Shown one piece after another: positions 1 through 8,217 of a stretch of 64,000 bases of DNA. Each line of letters begins with the position of its first letter. Position 1 is the stretch's first letter. Origin of the DNA: Alicyclobacillus sp. SO9 (GTDB lineage: Bacteria; Bacillota; Bacilli; Alicyclobacillales; Alicyclobacillaceae); NCBI RefSeq assembly GCF_016406125.1, contig NZ_CP066339.1:2108001-2172000 (forward strand), given 5' to 3'. A program made the position numbers and the translations under genes. The notes under the pieces were generated by a model that was given only the letters and a program-made list of their open reading frames with translations, did not search any database and had not been told where the DNA came from.

Positions 1-1
1 A

Positions 2-175
2 TATGAGGGGCAAAGTCGGAAATTAAGTGCTGACCGTAACCAATTTCTGTTCGAATACAACTGGGTTGGTTGGAACAACTTCGAGTTTAGGTTTTATGGT
101 ACAGGAAAGAAGACACCTTTGAGTTCTTTCCAATTCACGCCTCCCAACAAATACAGATGGCAGGACTTGAACTAG
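2..175 (+). CDS. C-terminal end of an unrecognised protein (5' cut by window)
   Basis: Reading frame 2 is open from the window edge to a TAG at 173-175 and encodes about 57 residues. The peptide is rich in aromatic residues (NWVGWNNFEFRFYG, then PPNKYRWQDLN at the end), which looks like real coding sequence rather than chance. I do not recognise the family. It lies just upstream of a run of small plus-strand genes of unknown function, so it may be the tail of a larger accessory protein. The start is outside the window. Confidence 0.5.
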   Translation, partial: YEGQSRKLSADRNQFLFEYNWVGWNNFEFRFYGTGKKTPLSSFQFTPPNKYRWQDLN

Positions 176-228
176 GTTTATGAAACCGCCGCTCTTTTAT
201 TACAGCATGTTGCTAAGGATGTGATGCA

Positions 229-684
229 GTGCTTTCCTTACAGACAATCGCAGGAGTTTACAGGTTAGGACTGGAAATTGGATTCTTTAGCAAGGACGAA
301 GTAATAGAATGGGAAGACAGGCTCATCGAATTAGAGCAACGACCATCAAGTGAACTTATTGATGTTTCCATGGCGGTAAACTCAGAGCCTGTGGATGTTG
401 TGAGTGCGTTGAGAAGACTTCAAGGTGAACACGGTGACGCGATGCCTGTTAAGGTTTTGCTTGGATTACTTTGGCTCAATGCGAAGCACAAATGTGATAA
501 TGAAGCTATAGTTCATTACCTCTATAGGTTTTCCAATGAAATATCCAGTGACTCCCTTGATGATGAAGTGGTAGTAAAGATGAACATTATTGAGGACGAA
601 TATCGTTTTACAGATTTAGACGAGACAGATGTGGAGAACTTTTTGCGCCCATTCTCTAAATATGGCGATGAGTGGAAGCGGTAA
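229..684 (+). CDS. hypothetical acidic protein, 151 aa
   Basis: A GTG start at 229 is preceded by AAGGAT at 215-220, spacing 8. The 151-residue product is acidic, soluble and probably all-helical: an N-terminal helix, a central LGLLWLNAKHKC segment and an acidic C-terminal part. No signal peptide or membrane segment is visible. I do not recognise the family. Its size, acidity and position in an array of unrelated small genes are reminiscent of immunity-type proteins in polymorphic-toxin loci, but no toxin is visible and this is only inference. The next gene begins 64 bases downstream. Confidence 0.6.
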   Translation: MLSLQTIAGVYRLGLEIGFFSKDEVIEWEDRLIELEQRPSSELIDVSMAVNSEPVDVVSALRRLQGEHGDAMPVKVLLGLLWLNAKHKCDNEAIVHYLYRFSNEISSDSLDDEVVVKMNIIEDEYRFTDLDETDVENFLRPFSKYGDEWKR

Positions 685-748
685 TAAAGCGCTTTTGTTG
701 GTAGTAGAATGCACCTTTAATGCTTGGGTAGCCAGGAGGGTACGTAAG

Positions 749-1294
749 GTGGAGCAGTTGGACACCGCTAGGGACATATTTCTCAAATATGGTGGCAGTT
801 ATTTTCACATGGATCGAGAAGGAGACTACGGATACTATAAGAGCTTTGGGGTCTCGAAGGAACAGGAACTGGCATGGATTGAAGAAAAACAACGAGAATT
901 ATCGTCAGAGATCAAAAATGAAACTAACGCCCACAAAATAGAACTTTTGTTGTCTGAATGGAGCGACATCCTCTACAACTACAACGACGTGTTTTTCTTT
1001 GCCTTACTGCTTGATGCAGTCAGGGAAAAGAGACGTGGTTTGGATTCTTTTAGTCAACTATTAGTGGCGGAGAGAATCGTTCATGTTCTTGGATCACTGA
1101 GTCAATTACAGGGCGAGAACGACGTATTGTCCGACGGGAAGGATTTGGCACTCGAACTTCTCCATCGTGTACTCAACAGCCCCATCACAATCGCAGAAGA
1201 ATATCGAAATACGGACTATCTTAGTGACGTGATTACGAAGCGAAACATTGTGGCTAGGGCGTCGAAGGCTATTGAGGTTTTTGCGAAGAGGTGA
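749..1294 (+). CDS. hypothetical protein, 181 aa
   Basis: The frame opens at 629, inside the previous gene, but AGGAGGG at 734-740 places the real start at GTG 749, spacing 8. This removes the overlap. The protein is charged and helical, with GDYGYYKSF near residue 25 and a long acidic helix after it. No signal or membrane segment is seen and no family is recognised. The stop codon overlaps the ribosome binding site of the lipoprotein gene that follows, so the two are probably co-transcribed. The start call is firmer than any functional call. Confidence 0.6.
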   Translation: MEQLDTARDIFLKYGGSYFHMDREGDYGYYKSFGVSKEQELAWIEEKQRELSSEIKNETNAHKIELLLSEWSDILYNYNDVFFFALLLDAVREKRRGLDSFSQLLVAERIVHVLGSLSQLQGENDVLSDGKDLALELLHRVLNSPITIAEEYRNTDYLSDVITKRNIVARASKAIEVFAKR

Positions 1295-1302
1295 AGTTAT
1301 CA

Positions 1303-1674
1303 ATGAAAAAATTGATTTTTGTAATGTTGGCAGTTGCGTTTCTGGTTAGTGGATGTGGTCAAGCAAAAACATTCACGACAGAGCCAATTCACACTGCGAA
1401 TCAACTATCCATCACGCATTTTAGTATAAAGCCAAATTTATATTACGTCCTGACAGCCACACCTGTACACAAGGTTGGCAAAGTGTTAGCTGTTATAAAC
1501 TCTAAGGACACAAAAGCAACTCAAAGCAACAATGGTTGGTCAACAGCTATTGTTTGGACTACGATTGAAATTCGTGAAATTCCTGGTGTTAATGTCAAGA
1601 AGGCAGTTGCTGTCAAAACTTCGTTTGACGGACATTATGTTAAAGCGGTGGCACAGAGTAAAGAGCCTACATGA
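1303..1674 (+). CDS. small lipoprotein of unknown function, 123 aa
   Basis: ATG 1303 is chosen over GTG 1291 because GAGGTG at 1287-1292 gives good spacing. The N-terminus is a typical lipoprotein signal: two lysines, a hydrophobic stretch LIFVMLAVAFL, then a lipobox VSGC with the cysteine near residue 18. The mature part is about 105 residues, soluble and threonine/valine-rich, and carries no recognised domain. It should be lipidated and anchored to the outer face of the cytoplasmic membrane. It follows the preceding gene with almost no gap. Confidence 0.65.
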   Translation: MKKLIFVMLAVAFLVSGCGQAKTFTTEPIHTANQLSITHFSIKPNLYYVLTATPVHKVGKVLAVINSKDTKATQSNNGWSTAIVWTTIEIREIPGVNVKKAVAVKTSFDGHYVKAVAQSKEPT

Positions 1675-2267
1675 GCCATTCCAGTCCAACACCCCGTACC
1701 CTTACAGACGCACTGCAGGATGTCGCAGTCCAAATATTCATCCAATTACTATATATACATGTCAGATAGAGTGACAAGATGCCACAAGACGTTGTATATG
1801 AATCTACGTCCCAGTGATTCGGTCTATGGGCTGCTACGAGGTGTCTACGTATGTTTACTGTAATTTTCCAACTTACACGATGGGTGAGCTATGCGTAAGT
1901 TGTTTCTTGTGTGCGTGCCTCCTTTGGATAGAGGATGAAACATGGTCAAGATGGAAGTCATTCTTGTCTACAGGTTGTTCGCACACATGCCAGCGTCGAG
2001 TTCATAAATTTCTTCTCGGACGAGCTTGTGTATTCCGCGGTTGTGATTTACACAAAAACGCTGCTTCCGTTTATGTAGATAAATTGCATATTCATACGTT
2101 ACCAGTGTGCTAAACTTATGTAAGTCAAGGGCAGAATAGCTGAATAGCAGCGCAATTGAATAGGCGCATAATGATGGAATAAGTGTGAGGGGCTTGGTCA
2201 AAGGATTAACTTTGAGGTTGACACCGATAGCAGTCCACGTACACTAGAGCCGGGCAGATGGAAGGAC
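1675..2267 (+). other. 593-base stretch with no supported gene
   Basis: Only short or cysteine-rich frames occur here and none has a good start signal. A 47-codon frame at 1935-2078 reads like protein (HASVEFINFFSDELVYSAV), but GAGG sits directly on its ATG. It may be the remnant of a gene. No terminator-grade hairpin was noticed. Confidence 0.4.
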
Positions 2268-2777
2268 GTGACACCTCTGAAGAGGATTATTGCGTACATT
2301 ATTGATATGTGTGTAGTGGGCGTTTACATCGGTCTGCTTGCCATAGTGGGACTATCGATAGTCCACTTGGGACATCACGATACGGTGGTCAATAGCAGCT
2401 TCGAACGTGCAATGGCTCAACTTGGAGCCTTCTTCGTGCTGACACTGCCAGTGACAGTATGGTTGGCTGCTTGGGAGTACGGAGCGCAGGTAACACCAGG
2501 CAAGCGTTTGATGGGTCTAAAAGTGGTTACATACGACGGAAGACAATTGACCCTGAGGCAAGCGTTTCTAAGGTCAGTCATAAAAGTCACACCTCCATGG
2601 GAGTTGGCTCACGCTGCCGTTTGGAGGCTAGTCACCATTCATGGAACAGGTCCTGATATTGTCACTTATCTTTTTCTCAGTTGTTCCTACTTCATAATTC
2701 TGCTCAATGTAGTATTACTCTTTTTACCCACAAGCAGACTACTTCACGACAGATTAGCTAGGACCATCGTGAGGTAG
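2268..2777 (+). CDS. RDD family membrane protein, 169 aa
   Basis: This is an RDD-domain integral membrane protein. The sequence shows RIIAYIIDM at residues 5-13 (the R...D element in the first membrane helix), a second helix near residue 55, the diagnostic PGKRLMGLKVV motif near residues 78-88, the following RQAFLRSVIK, and a terminal HDRLARTIV corresponding to the third RDD element. The start is GTG 2268 with a closely spaced GGAAGG. RDD proteins are poorly understood; some act in ion transport. Neighbours give no clue, as the gene stands alone between two unrecognised regions. Confidence 0.8.
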   Translation: MTPLKRIIAYIIDMCVVGVYIGLLAIVGLSIVHLGHHDTVVNSSFERAMAQLGAFFVLTLPVTVWLAAWEYGAQVTPGKRLMGLKVVTYDGRQLTLRQAFLRSVIKVTPPWELAHAAVWRLVTIHGTGPDIVTYLFLSCSYFIILLNVVLLFLPTSRLLHDRLARTIVR

Positions 2778-2853
2778 TCGAGAGAGCCATGTCCATTGAC
2801 CTTTTCAGGTTCAGGGGCAAAACGTACCAGAGACGTGGTTGCTGTCGCCATGT

Positions 2854-3642
2854 ATGAATATGCACTTCCATAGTGAGCACCGTTCCGGGGCTATTGGACA
2901 GTTTAGTCCAGCGGAATCCATATCAGGTAAAATCAGAGTATTAGGATATCTGTGCAAAGCATTTCAAACGACGGTTATGCTGAACACTAGAGTAGGACCT
3001 ACCTTTCACGTATCTATACGAAAGCAGAATGGAGTGAGTAATTTGTCGGTCAGATTTCATCGGACTCGTCCAACCAACCACTACGATGAAGATGTTCGTC
3101 CCTTGGATGCAAAATTGGTCGAATTGATTGCGGCACGCAAGACTGTTTCAAACAATAATCCAGGATTCCCACCTAATGCAGACATAGATATGTGGGCACA
3201 GAAGTTCGGCTTGTATGAAACCTTTGTACATAGTGTTTTTACCACCTTATACAACGAAGAGATTCACCGACCCAGGGTAGAGCCCCAAGGATTTCGTCGT
3301 GTCATTCCAGTCATGAGGTTAAAGGAGACTGACTCCCAAGTCTTCTTAGTAACGCACCTACGTCAATACGATAATGCGAGCGTCTTGTATCTGGAGATTG
3401 ATAGCAAATCCGAAAATCAAAGTGAGCCTACACATCGCCCCCACGTTCAATGGAATTTGACTATAGGACCCGAGTACGACTGTTATTCGACAAGCGGCTC
3501 GGGGAATAGCGACCACTTTTCGCAACAATTCGTCGTCAGTCCTTGCTTACCAGATAAGGTTGAAAACCTCGTTTTCAAATTCAAATGGTCATCCAGAATG
3601 CCAAATGCGGAGGACGGCTCCCAAGGACAAGTCATTCTTTGA
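2854..3642 (+). CDS. hypothetical protein, about 262 aa
   Basis: This is a long open frame with no recognised family. The first usable start is TTG 2839; ATG 2854 is preferred here, and neither has a clear ribosome binding site. The middle (residues 80-150) looks helical and may bind a partner, while the C-terminal part is beta-rich with a serine/glycine stretch and VENLVFKFKW near the end. No signal peptide or membrane segment is seen. Length and codon texture favour a real gene. The N-terminus is unsure and function is unknown. Confidence 0.5.
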   Translation: MNMHFHSEHRSGAIGQFSPAESISGKIRVLGYLCKAFQTTVMLNTRVGPTFHVSIRKQNGVSNLSVRFHRTRPTNHYDEDVRPLDAKLVELIAARKTVSNNNPGFPPNADIDMWAQKFGLYETFVHSVFTTLYNEEIHRPRVEPQGFRRVIPVMRLKETDSQVFLVTHLRQYDNASVLYLEIDSKSENQSEPTHRPHVQWNLTIGPEYDCYSTSGSGNSDHFSQQFVVSPCLPDKVENLVFKFKWSSRMPNAEDGSQGQVIL

Positions 3643-3787
3643 AATACAATAGCCATGTTTGACTGCATGTTTATGCGGTCAAGTGTGAGATCCAGTTATA
3701 TCGCAATTGGGCAGGTTTGTACCACAAAATCTGCGTTGCGAAATGAGGTGTCACGTGGACGATTTACGGAAGACAGCATATAAAACG

Positions 3788-4015
3788 ATGAATTATCAAG
3801 CTCTGTTGGATATCAAGAACAGTGGGCAGTTCACCGAAGCGAACTTTTATCGAGTGTCTCGTGTTGCACATGTCTTCCACAACCTTGCGGAGTACATAAT
3901 TGCTGACTTCAATGGCTTTGATGAAGACTCTTTTTGGAATGCAGTGGCTGGTTTGGAACAGCAGTTCGGAATGCATCACTACAGGAAAATCTTTGATGAG
4001 GTAGTCTCGCATTGA
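3788..4015 (+). CDS. hypothetical small protein, 75 aa
   Basis: The frame is open from 3707, but the part with protein character begins at ATG 3788 (MNYQALLDIKNSG). The product looks helical and amphipathic, with repeated aromatic residues and DSFWNAVAGLEQQFG in the second half. No family is recognised. A weak GGAAG lies 15 bases upstream, so the start is uncertain. It sits in the run of small unknown plus-strand genes. Confidence 0.4.
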   Translation: MNYQALLDIKNSGQFTEANFYRVSRVAHVFHNLAEYIIADFNGFDEDSFWNAVAGLEQQFGMHHYRKIFDEVVSH

Positions 4016-4139
4016 GTCTACGTTCTGTCGCATAAGGGGGCATAACCTGAACAAGCCCGCCCAACAATTTTTTGAATGAATATTCAGTTGCGTCGGTGGC
4101 ACAGAAATGTCGCTATTGGGCAGTTATGCGACACAGTAG

Positions 4140-4463
4140 TTGTCGACGCTAGGAGGGGAATTTCTGAGCCGAAGAACTAGACGCAAGAAGCACAAAGAAT
4201 ATCTAATGTCAATGGTGTATGCAATAAGCCTGAGTCCAACGTGGAGAAAAACACTGTTGGATAGTCCGTTGGGTGTAGAGCATAAAATCCTTCCCGAGAC
4301 TTTAGACACCAAGCATCTGCTATATTCCGCTGTTGAACGATATAACCTTGAGTACAAGGTTTGGAAAGACAACGAATCCCATGGATTTGTGGAATTTGTA
4401 GTACAGTCAAACGAGTTTCCCGAAGTACAGGGTTCTAGTTGGAACAATCCAAACGTCATGTAA
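4140..4463 (+). CDS. hypothetical small basic protein, about 107 aa
   Basis: The frame opens at TTG 4140. A strong AGGAGGGG at 4151-4158 lies inside it and points to initiation at the in-frame CTG 4164 (rare) or ATG 4206. The N-terminal part is very basic (RRTRRKKHK) and the rest mixed, ending in an EFPEVQGSSW region. No recognised family, signal peptide or membrane segment. The well-formed ribosome binding site without an obvious ATG partner is the odd point. Confidence 0.4.
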   Translation: MSTLGGEFLSRRTRRKKHKEYLMSMVYAISLSPTWRKTLLDSPLGVEHKILPETLDTKHLLYSAVERYNLEYKVWKDNESHGFVEFVVQSNEFPEVQGSSWNNPNVM

Positions 4464-4588
4464 GTAGGAACAGAGTGCGGTGCGGTTGTGTCGCTCACGG
4501 GGCAATACCGACATAAGCATTGGCTTCCCTATTGCACTATCCGGCAGATTAGTTTATTAAAGGCGAATTAGGAAAGAAGGGCATCCGG

Positions 4589-5146
4589 GTGTGGATGGGC
4601 ATCCCAAATTACGAACCACGATTTATGCGAAGTACCGCAGAGGTCATCTCACAATGCGGAAGAACATTACGGCAACTGCATGGTAAGACCTTAGAAGGTA
4701 TTTATGTGCTGTGGAACATCACATTGGATGAATGGTACAAAGACGCCCCCGTTATTGTCCAAGTAGAAGATTCACAAGTTGAGCTTTGTTCAAATATGAA
4801 CGACCTGTTCTCAATCACCTTCAATCAAATCGACAGATCGCTTGATATAGAGCCCATGGACTTGGCGGACATTGGGGTGTGGCATTTTGAATGGAGAAGT
4901 ATTTCTGAGCAAGACATCGTTGGTCGTAGGATTAACGAAATTGAAGTGATTGAATATGAATTTCGAACTACAAATCCCAGCAGCAAAAAATCACTTAATG
5001 GATTAGGACGAGAGGCATACAGTTGGCTGCACGGTCTTGGATTCAACTTAGATCGTGGATACGTTGGAGTTTTTAATGCACTTGACGAAAATGACATCAC
5101 CTTCCACCGAACAACTACCGAGGAATTTCATTACATCGGCATTTAG
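4589..5146 (+). CDS. hypothetical protein, 185 aa
   Basis: GTG 4589 follows GGAAAGAAGG at 4571-4580 with 8-base spacing, which fixes the start. The protein is soluble, with alternating beta-type segments (LEGIYVLWNITLD, DAPVIVQVED) and a C-terminal part containing WLHGLGFNLDRGYVGVFNALDENDI. I do not recognise a family. It precedes the nucleotidyltransferase gene by about 90 bases on the same strand and might be co-transcribed. Confidence 0.55.
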   Translation: MWMGIPNYEPRFMRSTAEVISQCGRTLRQLHGKTLEGIYVLWNITLDEWYKDAPVIVQVEDSQVELCSNMNDLFSITFNQIDRSLDIEPMDLADIGVWHFEWRSISEQDIVGRRINEIEVIEYEFRTTNPSSKKSLNGLGREAYSWLHGLGFNLDRGYVGVFNALDENDITFHRTTTEEFHYIGI

Positions 5147-5238
5147 GTGGAATATTATAAAAATTAATGGTTGCATGGTCGCCATGGAGTTAAAGGGCTA
5201 TAAAGTGACAAAAGGAGTTAGAGTCGGGAGCTGTTTAA

Positions 5239-5997
5239 ATGTTTGGTCCGATGCCAACATCACGGCAAGAAAAGCTAGATATGATCGACGAGATCGTGAA
5301 TCGATTATTGGCTCGCTATGCGTCTGCAATAGTTGCTATTGGAGTCTATGGTTCAATTGCCCTGGAGTCGGACGGACCGTTCTCAGATATTGAAATGTAC
5401 GTCATTGTCCAAGATGGTGCGGAAGTCCAAGGGCATGAATTTGTCTATGAACCATTCAAGATTGAAGTGGCTGTATTTCAGAGAACGCCATTCCTTAACC
5501 GAGCCAGGGCAGTTGACGATTTGTGGGCACTTACTGCTGATTCATATATCAATATCAAAGCCGTTTTTGACCCAGATGATTTCTTTTTGGCAGTCAAAAG
5601 TCTCCCACTAGATATCTCCGATGTGACCGTTGAGAAAATTATGAGGGAATTTGTGATTTGGGAGCCATATGAGACTATCGCCAAATTGCGCAATAACTAT
5701 AATGCGGGTAACCTCAACTACATTTCGCTCGGGGCAAAGGACCTTTCGTGGCGAACAGCGAAACTAATTGGACTTGCTAACAAGCAATATTACAGCACAA
5801 GAGCCAAAACCTTTGAAGAATCCTTACTGGCAAGGTCCAAACCTGACGGATACGCAGAATTGGTTCAACACATCATGAACGGTTCATTGAGTGACCGTGA
5901 CCACACTTACAAACTGTGTGAACAACTATGGAACGGCTTAAACGATTGGCTGAAAGAACTCGGAATCGAGTACGTGGAAACAGAGTTACCCTTTTGA
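5239..5997 (+). CDS. ANT(4')/kanamycin-nucleotidyltransferase-like protein
   Basis: The 252-residue protein aligns along its length with ANT(4')-Ia (KNTase, aadD), which adenylylates aminoglycosides. Shared features seen here are AIGVYGS followed by DGPFSDIEMYV near residues 32-55 (the nucleotidyltransferase GS...D-x-E metal site), a downstream FKIEVAVF acidic strand, YETIAKLRN near residue 145 where KNTase has its catalytic glutamate, and C-terminal HIMNGSLSD and LWNGLNDWL matching the helical domain. The start ATG 5239 has GGGAG at 5226-5230. Identity looks moderate, so resistance is not proven; it may act on another hydroxylated substrate. It lies in the accessory region, which suits horizontal acquisition. 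Confidence 0.8.
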   Translation: MFGPMPTSRQEKLDMIDEIVNRLLARYASAIVAIGVYGSIALESDGPFSDIEMYVIVQDGAEVQGHEFVYEPFKIEVAVFQRTPFLNRARAVDDLWALTADSYINIKAVFDPDDFFLAVKSLPLDISDVTVEKIMREFVIWEPYETIAKLRNNYNAGNLNYISLGAKDLSWRTAKLIGLANKQYYSTRAKTFEESLLARSKPDGYAELVQHIMNGSLSDRDHTYKLCEQLWNGLNDWLKELGIEYVETELPF

Positions 5998-6114
5998 CGC
6001 TCCCGAAGACAGACTTAGTGAATAAATATGCTTTTAGGGAGTCAAGTGCTTCCTGAACACTTGGGCAGGATAGTGCAACAAGGTCTGACCAAATTATGGG
6101 TGGTGAACTGTGTG

Positions 6115-6558
6115 ATGAAGGTCATTTTTCTTGATATTGATGGAGTGCTAGTTACCAGTCGCCACTTCGTCCAAAGCCAAAAGTATTTTGGTCACGAGTT
6201 TGACCCTGTTTGTGTCGAGAATCTAAAACTGATTTTAAGTCAGACGAATGCAAAGATTGTAGTGTCTTCGTCGTGGAGAGAAGGACGCACGCTGAAAAAT
6301 CTTGAAGCTATCTTCGATGCGAATGGACTTGAAAATTGTCTTGTCGGACAGACTCCATTGCTGGAGTTTGGTACGAGGGAAGATGAAATCCAAACCTACA
6401 TCGATGAGATGCGTGGCACGGAATTTGAAGTACAACAATTCGTCATAATTGACGATGAAGAGGAAATGAACAGGTTGGTGAGCCATCTTGTTCGTACGGA
6501 CTTTCAGACGGGATTAACCTCTGAAACAGTTCTGTCTGCGGTCGAACATTTGGGATAA
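6115..6558 (+). CDS. HAD-fold phosphatase-like protein (HAD_SAK type)
   Basis: The HAD superfamily is clear: motif I FLDIDGVLV lies three residues after ATG 6115, motif II is VVSSSWREG near residue 50, and the closing acidic motif is FVIIDDEEE near residue 115, followed by RTDFQTGLT. This pattern matches the HAD domain described in Swiss Army Knife RNA-repair proteins, here as a stand-alone domain of 147 residues. An upstream TTG-type extension to 6028 is possible, but motif I normally sits at the extreme N-terminus. Likely a Mg-dependent phosphohydrolase; the substrate is unknown. GGTGGTGA just upstream is a weak ribosome binding site. Confidence 0.75.
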   Translation: MKVIFLDIDGVLVTSRHFVQSQKYFGHEFDPVCVENLKLILSQTNAKIVVSSSWREGRTLKNLEAIFDANGLENCLVGQTPLLEFGTREDEIQTYIDEMRGTEFEVQQFVIIDDEEEMNRLVSHLVRTDFQTGLTSETVLSAVEHLG

Positions 6559-6861
6559 GCCTATTCGTATAAACATACATCTTGCTCAACGACGCCTTCC
6601 GTCGCACACGGGCAGCAATGTTGAATAGTGAGCCTACTGAAAAGCCTGTCATGGACGCTGCCGCGGCGAGGCAATATGAAACGCCCACCAAACTTGAGCT
6701 TGATGGGCTGGACAAACTTGAGATTAAAGGGATCCCTTACGCTAACGGCTTACATACAACACGTTGGAAGACGTTAAGATGAAATTGCTCGGTGCTCTAG
6801 ACTACCCGCCTACAGGTGAGATCAATTTACTGTTCCTGCTTTTTGATCGTTGGTGAACCAT
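6559..6861 (+). other. 303-base stretch without a supported gene
   Basis: A 66-codon frame (6582-6782) and a 25-codon frame (6779-6856) exist, but neither has a ribosome binding site or recognised similarity. Nothing else is evident between the HAD gene and the convergent AHSA1 gene. Confidence 0.4.
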
Positions 6862-7338
6862 TCACATCAATTTTAGTACTTCGTCCAACATGGCATAGGT
6901 TTGCTGCATGCCTTCTTCCATGCCGCCTGATATCATTCCGTCCCTATCGTCGACACTCAGGCAGGTCCCGGTTGATACTAGTTTCGTCATTCCGTTGCCC
7001 ACTTCGATGAGTTCTATCTTCTGAAGGGACACATGTCCACGTTCAGCAAGACCGTCAAATTCGAAAGTTTGAACCGTCATCTCTGGGGAAACCATGTGGA
7101 AGCTCCCGTGGAAGATAAATTCGGCTCCATTCGGGCTGGTTTGCACAAATCGCCATGAACCACCGTCGCGTACGTCGAGATGCTCTACGCGCGTGGTATA
7201 TCCTGGTCCAATCCACCAGCGTTCTAACTTGTCCTTTTGCGTCATCGCAGCAAAGACTTTGTCTCGGGGGGCATCAAATGTGCGTTCAATTACCATTGTT
7301 GGTTGTCCGGGCTCAGCTGTCACTTTAGCTCTATTCAT
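6862..7338 (-). CDS. AHSA1/SRPBCC-domain protein
   Basis: The 158-residue product starts at ATG 7338 (MNRAKVTAEPGQP) and shows the AHSA1-type SRPBCC signature: VIERTFDAPRDKVFAAMTQ near residue 20, then LERWWIGPG, DVRDGGSWRFV and FHGSF, ending with a long helix GGMEEGMQQTYAMLDEVL. Such proteins have a hydrophobic ligand cavity and are very often paired with an ArsR-type repressor, as here. The gene overlaps the end of the ArsR gene by 8 bases, so the pair is translationally coupled. The ligand is unknown. Confidence 0.88.
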   Translation of the reverse strand: MNRAKVTAEPGQPTMVIERTFDAPRDKVFAAMTQKDKLERWWIGPGYTTRVEHLDVRDGGSWRFVQTSPNGAEFIFHGSFHMVSPEMTVQTFEFDGLAERGHVSLQKIELIEVGNGMTKLVSTGTCLSVDDRDGMISGGMEEGMQQTYAMLDEVLKLM

Positions 7339-7666
7339 TCTGATCGTCCTCCTGTAATAATGCGTCCAAGGTATCAAAGCGATAATTCCATAGTGCTTCA
7401 AATTGGTCCAGGTACTCACTCGCATCTCTCAAGGCATCGGGTGCGATACTGACAATTTGCTCCCTTCCATTTCGTCGTTTGACGATTAACTTAGCCTTCT
7501 CCAGTACACTCAAGTGTTTGGCAACGGCAGCGAACGACATTTCATAGTTCTCGGCAAGTTGACTGATGGTGCGCTGGGCATGGACCAGTTTCTGTAATAT
7601 GTCTCTTCGAATTGGATCTGCCAGCGAGCCAAACAAGCCATCTAGATACGGATTATATTCAACCAT
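7331..7666 (-). CDS. ArsR family transcriptional regulator
   Basis: A 111-residue winged-helix repressor: FGSLADPIRRDILQKL near residues 10-25, recognition helix MSFAAVAKHLSVLEKAKLI, wing VKRRNGREQIVSI. The cysteine pair of metal-sensing ArsR proteins is absent. This is the subgroup found with AHSA1-domain partners. The start is set at ATG 7666 because a good promoter (-35 TTGACA, -10 TACATT) overlaps the longer TTG-initiated frame and would make ATG 7666 nearly leaderless. It probably controls its own two-gene operon. Confidence 0.9.
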   Translation of the reverse strand: MVEYNPYLDGLFGSLADPIRRDILQKLVHAQRTISQLAENYEMSFAAVAKHLSVLEKAKLIVKRRNGREQIVSIAPDALRDASEYLDQFEALWNYRFDTLDALLQEDDQNE

Positions 7667-7673
7667 ATGGTTT

Positions 7674-7702
7674 AATGTAAGCCGTTTCGTATAGAATGTC
7701 AA
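7674..7702 (-). promoter_or_regulatory. SigA-type promoter of the arsR-AHSA1 operon, leaderless
   Basis: On the minus strand TTGACA lies at 7702-7697 and TACATT at 7679-7674 with a 17-base spacer. Transcription would begin near 7667, at or next to the ATG at 7666, so the mRNA should have almost no 5' leader. No ribosome binding site is seen before this ATG, which agrees. Confidence 0.55.
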
Positions 7703-8217
7703 GCACGCAGGTCACAACCCAATCGAACCTATTTTGGACATGCGTTCCAGGATATTGAACAAACGGGGGCTTTAGTTCAGCAAGAGATCTCTGTTAAAAA
7801 TGCATAAATATTAATTTTCGAAAATATCTATCCGATGCACATTCTGTGTTATGGTTTAACTTAAGATAACCGAATGCTTATGGTCTGTTGTTGCGACCGG
7901 ACTGCAGGCGTTGCTCGTGGAAAGGGAATATTCTCCTCGGTGATATGAACGTCAATGTCCAATGCGAACTCCTTAACGGACAACTTGTAGCGTCAACGCC
8001 ATCTATGAGTTTTAATGGGGCAAATGCGGTCATTAGTCGGCATCATTACCGGGATCCGTATTCCAGGAACCAAGGCTTTCGGACCTGATACTCGTCAACC
8101 TATGGACAAAATGGCTCGGTAGTAACACTTGAGGTCAAGAAAGACCGCCCGTGTGGAGAGCTGAATTCGGAGGTCACCCATATGTCGTTCAAACAGTTTT
8201 ATAACGGTATAAAGTTT
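7703..8217 (+). other. 515-base stretch without a supported gene
   Basis: Short frames only. A GGAGGT followed by ATG 8182 would start a 71-codon frame, but most of it is antisense to the nuclease remnant and it resembles nothing. The segment at about 7800-7870 is very AT-rich. Likely eroded DNA at the edge of the defence remnant. Confidence 0.35.

Noticed and set aside
1814-2113. 99-codon plus-strand frame
   Set aside because: Very cysteine-rich (about 12 of 99), no ribosome binding site, and no protein-like pattern.
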